NCBI RefSeq assembly: GCF_963675165.1
Contig: NC_087378.1
Location: forward strand, 5,823,205 to 5,887,204
Length of the DNA: 64,000 nucleotides
Source of the DNA: Halichondria panicea
Lineage: Eukaryota > Porifera > Demospongiae > Suberitida > Halichondriidae
Reading direction: 5' to 3'
Under the pieces are notes generated by a model that had not been told where the DNA came from, did no database searches, and saw only the letters and a list, made by a program, of their open reading frames with translations. The first letter of the stretch is position 1. Each line of letters begins with the position of its first letter. Of this stretch, positions 55,901-64,000 are shown one piece after another. Position numbers and translations under genes: made by a program.

Positions 55901-56259
55901 TCTGTAGATCGAGCCACGTTCATCAGATCATCTTCTCCCAGCTCATCACTCAACCGGGTCTGCTCAGGAGAAGGGGTAGTTTTGTCTTCTACTGTATTGC
56001 AGGCATCACCAGTATCACTGTTTTTGCACTCCCCAGGATCACCACAACGGTCTTCGGCATCTTCAAGCGGAGTCCCACTGACTACTTGCAAGCTGCTACT
56101 AATAATAGCTGAGAGGCACGTCTCAGTTGTAACAGTCACTTCATCGACTATAGGTAGGCCTGAGAGTACTTCACTGTTGAGTAAACTCTCGCTGTGTTGA
56201 GGGTTTGGACTGCGTAGAGACTTCAAACTGTCGTCTGATGTCGACTGGTGGCTATCCAT
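49988..56259 (-). CDS. T-box transcription factor
   Basis: T-box proteins are nuclear DNA-binding regulators of development. ATG 56257-56259 opens an acidic Ser/Thr-rich N-terminus (exon 1 to about 55842). Exon 2 (about 55294-55702) ends in the start of the T-box ([20 protein letters not shown]). Exon 3 (53584-53853: [41 protein letters not shown]) and exon 4 (53057-53274: [28 protein letters not shown]) complete it. Exons 51457-51520, 50480-50751 and 49988-50184 give a Met/Pro/His/Gln-rich C-terminus ending SSIGHN-stop. Junction phases agree throughout. Length is about 610 residues. FAKAF, NEEVT and DNHR..K..NG.W resemble Brachyury, but the usual HKYQPRLHIV block is [10 protein letters not shown] here. 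The subfamily is therefore open: Brachyury-like or a lineage-specific class. Confidence 0.92.
51543..52918. repeat. 1.4-kb foldback block rich in CACACGTGTG words
   Basis: TATCCCTTACAGAAATG at the left end recurs inverted at the right end (CATTTCTGTAAGGGATA). Between them, long stretches on both sides are made of CACACGTGTG-, GCATGCATGC- and GCACGTGTGC-like palindromic words, including the tandem array at 51735-51975. The middle (about 51985-52500) is different, non-repetitive sequence. It lies in the T-box intron between exons 4 and 5. Confidence 0.75.
51735..51975. repeat. Tandem array, 81-86 bp unit, about 3 copies
   Basis: Units start TTGGTATATGAGC or TTGGTATGCGAGC at 51735, 51821 and 51902, giving periods of 86 and 81 bp. 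Copies differ by a few substitutions and one 4-bp CATG repeat difference. Each unit contains CACACGTGT. It is open in several frames, but this is repeat structure and not a gene. Confidence 0.92.
54258..55212. repeat. TIR element of about 0.95 kb in a T-box intron
   Basis: The left end has GGAGGGGGTTTCC, then ATAGATACACGAAAGAAAGG; the right end has the inverse CCTTTCTTTCGTGTATCTAT, then GGAACCCCCTCTC. Arms are about 60 bp with a gap. A 92-codon open frame (54533-54811, +) inside shows no domain I recognise. Confidence 0.75.
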
Positions 56260-57426
56260 ACTTGGCTAATTTGCTAACTAATTTATGCAAGCTCTGTAAA
56301 CTGTATGTGTGAGAGAGCTTCTTCACTTCTCTATGCAACATAGAAACTTGCAAACAGCACTTGATTTTTCACTATTAGAAAGTTGCTATCTTCACTTGGT
56401 AAAAATGTTTTGTTTCTGAGCTGAAACTGTGACAGACTGAACTGCTGCTTAGCAGAATTTAATTGACTCAATTTCAGTACAAAGTGACAAACTAGCTTTG
56501 TGCTATGAAGCTCTACATTAAAATCACTACTTGGTTCAGATGGAATGCAGAGAATGAGCCCAAATTCGAGTACATGAAAGAATAGTTTCACTTATCACCT
56601 TTCTCGGTTAAGAATCTGATTGGGGTGACAATTCATCAAAGATTCTCAAGGAGCTGCTAAAAGGTGATTATACTAAATGGCCAATGGAATGTGGAACTGC
56701 AGAGAGGAAGAGGGCAAGTGCCAAGTGCCCTAAGAAGTTAGCTATACTCAAGGTATAAAAGAGGCTGATAATATTATAATGTCTCAAAAGAATGTAAAAA
56801 TAATTGTCAAGGAATGCATGTGTATAACTATGCATGCATGGCATGTTCATAATTATGTTGTTCTTCACCATGTGTGCAAGTAATGTAATCATTTTTGCAT
56901 GCACAACTTGAGTTTTTAGACCAAAATTATGTATAAGGGAAAGCATTATTTTCTCAGTAGTCAGATCACTATAGTGGCACTTTATGTAGTATAATTATGT
57001 CAATGAGTTGAGCAGCTAGCTATGCATGACTATTATATGACTTCAGTAATTATCAATTCTGGCTTTTAAAGAGCACCATAAAATCAACCTAATCAAATTG
57101 ACGCTTGAGACAATGAACTGGAATGATCTATATTTTGTACTGCTATACATGTACACTTAATTTCCATGTTCAAGTCTGACCTATAATATGCACAATAGTA
57201 TCATCACTAGTATATAATAATATCACTAGTGAGTATGTACATGTACCATGGTGCTAAATTGGCAACAAATTATGTATCCAGGGGAAACCCCTGATAATGT
57301 CACTGTATACATACGTTACAATTTACTATGACTGTTTGGTATGATCAAACACATAATATTATAATAATGCATCCTGAGCAGTTGTGATATAAAACGAAAG
57401 CTAAAAATCTCAAGTTCACTTAATAA
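56260..57426. other. Spacer between FHIP-type 3' end and T-box 5' end
   Basis: The two genes run the same way, so this must hold the T-box promoter and 5' UTR and the FHIP 3' UTR. It is AT-rich and without recognisable exons or repeats. No initiation motif could be assigned. Confidence 0.4.
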
Positions 57427-60400
57427 TCATAGATCGGGAGGAGGTAGCATTAACAGGGCCGTGGTCGCTTTAGCATAAAAGATTGATGACAGCTCCTGAA
57501 AACGATGTACATATGTAACAGTTTAAAACATACTAAATTAACGAATGTACTAACTAATTCCATGGAGCGTTGTACATTTAAATGTACAATTGAACTATTG
57601 GGAAGCTTAAATACTGCATTACTCCAATTTCTTGCCAGTGAAAACCTAGCCTTCTTCACAGGCCCTCCTTTTTCTGTTCTTCGTCAATAGATAAAATACG
57701 GACGATTTTGAGGCACAAAGAAACAATGAAAAAGGAGAGCCTGCCTTGCTAAGTCATGTAACAGTAGACATTAGTGGTAAATGAGCGTGGGCAGTCACTA
57801 GCTAGGCGGAGGAGCCTGGCATGGCAAAAAGCTACAGCATGCCTACGCATTGCAGACTTTCACATAAAAGCTGTAGCATCATAGATAGTACGCCAGAATC
57901 AAGTCTGGAGACATCGCAGACGAGGGCTTACCTAGTAAAGACTATAAAGATCTAGATTTAGAGCTAAATTTAGCTCAGCTTTTTCCTCGAGTTCAGAACA
58001 AACCCACTTGACTAGAGTACATTTATTACAGCAGTAGTAGTCTTTCATACTTCCTCTTAGATCTACTGACTATAGGTCTCACGATTTCTGTTCATAAAAC
58101 TATACAACACTGCTGTACAGATATTTTCCTGGTAAATGCGCTCCAAGTACTGTGTGGGAGGAAAGTTATTGCCCATGCTCATTAAAATTTGTCTACGTCA
58201 TCAGTGGGGGATCACGCGACTTAGCAAAGTCAGGTTCTCTTTTTTCTTTGTTATTTCTTTCTTTGTTCTTTCAGTTCCTCTTCTTATTGTGGCTAAAAAC
58301 AGAAAAATGAGCGTCTGCAAAGGAGGCTAGTGATCACCTTAGTAATCATAAGACTTTGGGATTAAATTTTACAGACAGGGATATTCCCCCTCCCCCTGGC
58401 TGAACTTTCCATTCAGGTACTAGTCGTATGACTGAGTATATGCAACTTTAGGCAACCTCAGAATTCACCTAAGACCATCTAATTAACCTTTCCATAGCCG
58501 GTGATGTTACACGCTACCATAGAAACTGGATTATTAGCGCTTACTTTGACTATTTCAAGGGCATGCTTAACTGAAGGTTTGTTGTACTCGAAATAAAGTG
58601 CTTTTCCAATTATGCGAAGGAAATTAGTGAAGTTTATCTATGAGCTAGCTAGGGGTGCATGGTAGCTATACAACTGGTGATATACATCTGGAAGGACTCT
58701 CTGGGCATATTTTCTAGCTAGCTCTCTCATCACAGAGACATCCGGTTACTGGGTGGGGCTCGAAAATGGCTGCATTATAGACGGAGCTCTATGCGCTAAT
58801 AATCCAGTTTCTACGGTATTGAAATAACAGTTTTTACTGGTGACTTTTAGACCCCCTTTTCCCCCCCACTTCAAAATCCTGTATGACACCCTGGACTATA
58901 TGTACACCTCATGGCCACTGCAGCATGTTGATGTACATGTACCTGTAAGCTGTCTACAAACGAAGGACAAACCTTCGTTAACTCTTCCAAGACAATGGCT
59001 CCCTCAAGCAGGTCATTATGGGGCATGCTGAGGAGGTCAGAGGTTGCTAGTCCACTGAGTCTCCTCCGGGCCTCCACAATGTTCAGTACCAACCCAGGAC
59101 TCCTCTCAGCATTGGCCTGAAGCTCACTGCTCAGCTGGGCATGTGCATGTGTGTGTGTGATAAAAAACATCCGATGGGGGGGGGGGGATATACAGTGACC
59201 GGAATTCTGTATTAATTATGGAGCCCAATGGCTAAGAATTAAATAGATAGAAGCAAAGTCACATTCTGAGAAAAGAGAAAGGCCTTAGGGTTTAAACATG
59301 AATGTACTACACTACAAGTAATAATGTAAGTAATTGTGCAGAAACCTACATGTATTCGTCAGCATATAATTATTATGGAAAGATTTGCAGGATCGCACAA
59401 GTATTTGTGCACGTATCTATTGCATGTGTAATTAATCATAGGCGTGGTCCATACACGCTCACGTACTATCGACTACATGTATGTATATGAAGCTTTACAG
59501 TCTAGCTAGCTAGCTGTGGCCCTCTATGGTGTTGTCGAGAAGGCTTGCACACTAGTCTGAAACCAAAAGAGGCTCTCATCTACCTCTATGATGGTTGGAT
59601 GGTCGTGATATTTTGAACTTGGTTTCTGTACAAATGAGAGCTTCTTCTGGCTTCAGACTAGTGTGCAAGCTTTCTCGACAACACAATAGAGGGCCACAGC
59701 TAGCCAGCAAGTCTTCTCGACAACGCAATAGAGAGCATAAGCCACAGCTTCACAGGAGACAATAAAATTAATACGGAAAGAAACTAGTAAACAAACTAGT
59801 TTAGGACAAAGGTTTACTAAAGTATAACGAGTTACCCGATTCTGGGTAACTCAGTTCACGCATGTGCACTATCACCCATGCAATAGAGACTAGGCCGTAT
59901 TTTAATCGGCCTGGTCTCAAGGCTAGTGTGCATGAAGACACGCAAATAATACCTTTATGAGTATTGAGTATACGTTCCTGGCCCTGTGCTTGGAGTGAGT
60001 TGAGTAGAGCCAGTCTATCATTGGGTGAGAGAAACAGGCTAGTCGAGAGAGTACAGAGGTCAGCAGCAGATTGGCTTCATACGGCTACAGAAAAACAACA
60101 CATGTACAGTACTTTTCTGTCCTCAAAGTGCATGTGTATAACATTTATTCTTCTAGTGTCATTTACATGGCCACTCAACCTACTGCAAGAGGTGTTGCAC
60201 ACACAATACGATTTTTAGGAGGAGAAACAGTACCACATAGACACATACGTACATGTACATGTATAGGATATACCACACCTAAGAGGTGGTTACTCCGAGG
60301 CGGAGCCGAGGGGTATGTAACCACGGTAGCGGAGGATATATAGGGTGCATATCCTCCGAGTAGGTGTGGCATATCTGACTTATACCACGTGACCGCAGCA

Positions 60401-62359
60401 CTATAAAAGGACCTCCCCCTAGCAACAATTCAATCACGATGCAGACTGCAAAAAAGAACAAGACTATGCCGGATTTTGCAGCCGTCAAAGAGCTAGTTGA
60501 GCAACATGTTGACTCCAACAGATGCTCAAGAGTTTCCTTGGTCCAAGCGTTGACCATTCGACGTCCCTTACTAGAGTTGCAAGCTCTTATTGGATAAAAT
60601 GTATCTAAACCGCGCCCATGGACCCATGGAGGCTTAGCCATCTTGTTGGAGAGCACCTTCCGTGTTTCTGCCGTCGCTTTGAGTCTTAGTACCGTCAAGC
60701 ATGGCTCTTTTCTCTTTGCTTACTTTCTTGAACAAATGAAAAAACTAAAAAACAACTTGAAAAACTGTGCATGCCTGGGGCTGTATGCTAATATTCTATA
60801 TATCCTACAGTTGTTGACCAATGAGATCAATTTGTGGTGACGTAAGTGTGGTATAAGTACAGTTGTACGTATTTGTTCCTATATGTATACATGTACCTGT
60901 AGGAGTATCGAAGGAGCACATACAGCATAACTAGCACAATAAAGTGATTGACACACTTGCTAATCTAACCTGATCGAGGAGACACTCTAGTTTGTTGAGG
61001 AGCGCAGTAAGAAAAGGGCCCTCAGCCAGGGGATGGGCAGGGCTCTGAGGGAAGGAGGGGGATTCTGAAGAGGAGGTTGAATCTTGGGTACTAGCAGACA
61101 GGCTGGCACTTGTTGCTCTGCAGTGAGCTACCTGCAGAGATCATAAAACGCATGCATGTAACAGTAAGCGGTAAGTAAGCAGCGGTAAGTAAGCAGCAGT
61201 AAGAAATGTTTGCTCCCCCACAAAATACATGTACCATAAACATAAGCTACATTGTACATTTGTATTATACTGCACCAACATAATTTATTATCACTAAACT
61301 TAAAATAATGCATTGTACATGTAAGTTCATTCAGCTTGACACACATACATGTAGCATACCTGTTGATGTGCTTCAAAAAGGTACTGCTCCAGTCCCAGAC
61401 TTCCTGAGACCTGCTCACAAGACAACAGACTCTCAGGCAGAAGAGATAAGTATTCTTTCATTTGCTCCTCGAGTTCTTTCTTGACAGGTGAGAGATTTTC
61501 CTCAGAAATAAATGTGAGTGTGGAGGGTGTTTTAGAGGGGCTTGTGTGGGCTGTGACAGGTGTCGAGTCAGTGTAAGTTGTGGAGCTGGCGATTGAATTG
61601 GAGTTGGTGGGGCTTGTGTTGGCCATGATACATGTAAGTGTGGAGTTACATGTAGGCTGAGTTACTACGGGTGACCAGTGAGAGAGGAAGAGCTCTTGGA
61701 GAACACACGATAGAGGAGAAGACAACAAAACATCAAACAGCTGCAAAGTGACTTGACAAATCTGAAAAATAGACATGTAGTACATTACAATAAATGGATG
61801 TACAAAACGGTGTCTGTGTAATTATGTTACTGCAAAAATCTAGAACTACATGTGTATATGCATGCATATACCAACACGTACACGTAGTCTGTGAGTGTTT
61901 GTAAGCTTCCAAAGAAGGCTCAAACTACGCAGCAGAATCGTTCAATTAAGTTCGTATGTAGCAGACTTTCATTTAATTCATTATCGCTAGCGAAAAACAT
62001 GATACGCCCGTCTAACATACATGTATAATAAAAACAACGTCAAGAGTCGTTTACTACCTGCTCATTCTGATTTGAGCTACAAAAACTCACCTCATGGTTA
62101 TTGTGGTCAATCCTGCTGATCAGGATGTCTACCAGTAGAGGGCTGTCAGATTTGGCCCTCGGATCACAGCGGTCCCTCAAAATGAACACCACAAACTCTG
62201 TACATAGCAGAGTCACATCAGCTTAGGACAGTTTTACATCATACATATACATGTACATGCAAGGAGATTGCACCTTCCAAAAGTTTCCTACAATTGAGTG
62301 TTTGAACAGACTTGGCCAGTACAGCTGTGCTCACTAGAATGCTCTCCTCTGACCTGGTA

Positions 62360-62401
<42 letters not shown>

Positions 62402-63960
62402 CGTGCGTGCGTGTGTGTACCACCCTTTCTAGGTACTTTAACAGACAACATAATTATGTACGTAAGTATAGTTGGATTAAAACATGTGCAGGCCGGCCGG
62501 CCGGCCGGACATGCAGAACGTGTATACCGTATAGCGCAAAATTTTCGAGGGGCTTAATTTTCGCGGATTTCGTGGGTTAGAATTCTACACGAAAATTAAG
62601 TCCACAAAAAGTGTTCTTTAATTAGAATTACCTGCTATCATGCAAAGATTTAAAGGCGTGGCTTCCGGTAAGCAGCCATTCCGCGAACATTGTGCAACGA
62701 AATGGTTTTTAGAGGCTAATCCACGAAATATAAGTGCCTCGAAAATTTCGCGCTATACGGTATATAATATAGCTGTCACTTGTACAGTTACGATCGAATG
62801 AGTCCTATCAGGAGTTCATATACCGTATTTACTTGATTAAACGCCCGGGCGTTCATTTCATATCGAAGTCTGTAAAGGGGGCGTTTAAACGAGAGGGACG
62901 CTTATTCGAAAAGGGCGTTTATTGTTATGTCTACTCCAAACTCTTGCACAGCAGCAGTTATTATGCTCTTTTTGGCTGCTGCCACAGCTCTCAGCTTTAA
63001 GTCATAGGAGTGGTGTTTCTCCCTCTGTGTTGGTATCTCTCTGCATCATCTATACTGCCACGCTTGCAACTGGTTCCACGTGCTAATTTAGCTCCACCCA
63101 CAATGCCACGCCCATACATGGGCGATTATTTAAGATGGGCGTTTATTGACAAAGACAGAGCTTTTACCATGGGCGTTTAAACGAAACGGGCGTTTAATCA
63201 AGTAAATACGGTACGTACTCCTGGTCATAATTATAATGCATATACATAATTATTTCAAGATGACAAATGACATTAAAAAAAAACCAGCAGATAATACGCT
63301 ACACAAAACAGACTCACGGTTTAATGAGTCTGTGGAGGAGGGAGACACTGAGAAGCATCTCGTGGATGGTGAAGCACACGACATTAGCCAGAATCTCCTG
63401 GGACACACCCACTATCTGCAAGGGGGGGGTGAAGATTCAATGTAACCTTGATTATGCAGAAATTTCAATATACCGTGAAAAACATCTATTGTGATCGCTT
63501 CTACAATATACATATACATGTATGAACATGGGCCTCAAAGTCTCTATAGCACGTGAGCCAGGCCACCTGTTTTAGTACAGCCCTATAAGTTATAGGAATT
63601 CTGATGGGGCATTTTACTGAACATGGAACTGTCTGATTGAGTACTCTAAATGGGATATTTCTACGTATTAAGCGTAATATATGTACAAGTTTCTACACTT
63701 ACATGACTGGTGTATTTATTTATATGCATGAGCATAATTATTATAATAAAAGAAAACCAGAAGTTTAGTTGAAACAGGCCACAATGAAGTATGTCATACT
63801 GTACTTAATTACGCAAAAACCCAGTAAGTACCTAAGACACACAACAGTGATGCTCACTTGTTCACAAAAGTCGAGCCAGGAGAGAAAGGCCTCGACGTGC
63901 CACAAGCCGTGGGTAGCAGGGGAGTGGTCAACAGTGTGTCTTCTGGTAGCATAGTCAATG
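57427..63960 (-). CDS. FHIP1/FAM160A-type Hook-interacting protein (5' end outside window)
   Basis: FHIP proteins form the FTS-Hook-FHIP complex that links early endosomes to dynein. Exons in order: 63858-63960 (WHVEAFLSWLDFCEQ), about 63317-63410 (IVGVSQEILANVVCFTIHEM), 62264-62355 (EESILVSTAVLAKSVQTL), about 62094-62199 (LLVDILISRIDHNNHE), about 61360-61762 (QLFDVLLSSPLSCVLQELFL, a Ser/Thr-rich insert, then a Glu-rich stretch), about 60972-61131 (LTALLNKLECLLDQ), about 59953-60070 (NLLLTSVLSRLACFSHPMID), about 58945-59140 (AIVLEELTKVCPSFVDSLQ), and 57427-57495 (ELSSIFYAKATTALLMLPPP, stop TGA 57427-57429). The last junction is in phase 0 across a 1.45-kb intron. NLLLTSVLSRLA..SHP and the FLSWLDFC and STAVLA blocks resemble human FHIP1A/B as I remember them. 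The N-terminal exons lie beyond the right edge. Confidence 0.8.
58514..58818. repeat. TIR element in the last FHIP-type intron
   Basis: TACCATAGAAACTGGATTAT at the left end recurs inverted at the right (ATAATCCAGTTTCTACGGTA), with arms of about 26 bp bounding 305 bp. It has no coding potential. Confidence 0.8.
59511..59702. repeat. Foldback element with about 55-bp arms and a third partial arm
   Basis: TAGCTGTGGCCCTCTATGGT...TGCACACTAGTCTGAA at the left is repeated inverted at about 59650-59702. Directly after it, 59711-59746 holds another partial copy of the right end (TCTTCTCGACAACGCAATAG), suggesting a tandem end duplication. Confidence 0.8.
60267..60375. repeat. Short palindromic element
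   Basis: GATATACCACACCTAAGAGG at the left is matched by the inverse AGGTGTGGCATATC at the right end, with inner arms GGTGGTTACTCC / GGTATGTAACCACG and GGAGGATATA / TATCCTCC. The 109-bp unit borders the next element. Confidence 0.65.
60401..60410 (+). promoter_or_regulatory. Good TATA-box match
   Basis: CTATAAAAGG fits the TATA consensus and lies 29 bp before an ATG-led frame at 60439 on the plus strand, antisense to the host gene. It is a core-promoter candidate belonging to the surrounding element. Confidence 0.45.
60439..60597 (+). CDS. Small ORF of 52 residues inside the intronic element
   Basis: ATG 60439-60441 to TAA 60595-60597 encodes a basic N-terminus (MQTAKKNKTMPD) and an amphipathic-looking remainder (AAVKELVEQHVDSN). 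I recognise no family. Support is only the TATA box upstream and uninterrupted coding; a 139-codon frame also runs on the opposite strand, so real coding is uncertain. Confidence 0.25.
   Translation: MQTAKKNKTMPDFAAVKELVEQHVDSNRCSRVSLVQALTIRRPLLELQALIG
62359..62417. repeat. GT/GC dinucleotide repeat
   Basis: A run of alternating GT with CG interruptions (TGTGTGCG... then GCGTGCGTGCGTGCGTG) lies next to an FHIP-type exon, in the acceptor side of that intron on the minus strand. Confidence 0.9.
62491..62508. repeat. GGCC tandem palindrome
   Basis: GGCCGGCCGGCCGGCCGG, 4.5 GGCC units, is an unusually GC-rich self-complementary tract in AT-rich DNA, 17 bp before a MITE copy. Confidence 0.9.
62525..62762. 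repeat. MITE-like element, TACCGTATAGCGC family, copy 2
   Basis: Ends TACCGTATAGCGCAAAATTT and AATTTCGCGCTATACGGTA enclose 238 bp that align with the element at 798-1037 over the whole length, including GGCGTGGCTTCCGGTAAGCA in both. Two copies 61 kb apart, in introns of unrelated genes, establish a mobile family. Confidence 0.88.
62821..63213. repeat. TIR element (TACCGTATTTACTTGATTAA ends)
   Basis: TACCGTATTTACTTGATTAA plus ACGCCCG at the left is exactly inverted at the right (CGGGCGT plus TTAATCAAGTAAATACGGTA), giving 27-bp perfect terminal repeats around 393 bp. GGGCGTTTA-type words recur inside. Confidence 0.88.
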
Positions 63961-64000
63961 CTGGGTAGGGGACGTACAGCATTGATCAGTTAAAGGTTAC

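Larger units (their letters stand above)
60379..60857. repeat. Candidate TIR element with internal TATA box
   Basis: CTTATACCACGTGAC starts the unit; GTGACGTAAGTGTGGTATAAG ends it. Terminal identity is 10 bp (CTTATACCAC) with a looser match inside. The unit interrupts an FHIP-type intron and holds the TATA box and small frame listed separately. Confidence 0.5.

Noticed and set aside
60279-60698. Minus-strand 139-codon frame across the intronic elements.
   Set aside because: It runs through two separate inverted-repeat units and their palindromes with no recognisable domain; treated as chance.

Overview
The window is nuclear DNA of an animal. Genes are split into many short exons with GT-AG introns (often 60 bp to 1 kb), the DNA is AT-rich, and introns and spacers are packed with short inverted-repeat elements. 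The gene set includes metazoan-specific regulators (an EGR-type zinc-finger factor and a T-box factor) and a RIM-binding-protein homologue. Introns are compact, ACATGTAC-type words recur everywhere, and the proteins diverge deeply from vertebrate counterparts. I infer a non-bilaterian animal, most likely a demosponge; this is inference from style and protein divergence, not from a marker gene.

Layout. 1-2760 (+): 3' part of a sortilin (VPS10 family) gene carrying an in-frame stop. 4194-9751 (-): a complete sortilin paralogue, tail to tail with the first and nearly identical to it across the shared lumenal exons and introns. 9907-12452 (+): dihydropteridine reductase (QDPR). 12709-15923 (-): a membrane protein I could not name. 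16740-29804 (+): a large RIM-binding protein (coiled coil, SH3, FN3, SH3, SH3), with two tRNA-Arg(ACG) loci, one damaged, on the opposite strand of one intron. 30154-36500 (-): V-ATPase subunit B. 37380-38813 (+): EGR-family transcription factor in one exon. 39752-49413 (-): BIN3-type BAR protein with microexons and one GC-AG intron. 49988-56259 (-): T-box factor with some Brachyury-like residues. 57427-63960 (-): FHIP1/FAM160A-type Hook-interacting protein, cut by the right edge.

There is no operon logic. Sortilin, V-ATPase, BIN3 and FHIP all act on endosomes or membrane traffic in other animals, but their adjacency here is probably chance. The most informative non-genic content is a dense set of short terminal-inverted-repeat elements. 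Several share TACCGTA...TACGGTA ends, and two have clear 9-bp target duplications. There is also a 1.4-kb foldback block rich in CACACGTGTG words inside a T-box intron. I found no CRISPR array, phage or bacterial-type mobile element and no convincing new multi-gene system. The best leads are the sortilin inverted duplication, the perfect 48-bp hairpin insertion, the foldback satellite and the unnamed membrane gene. Exon limits were read by eye from splice sites, phase and protein similarity, and are approximate unless stated.
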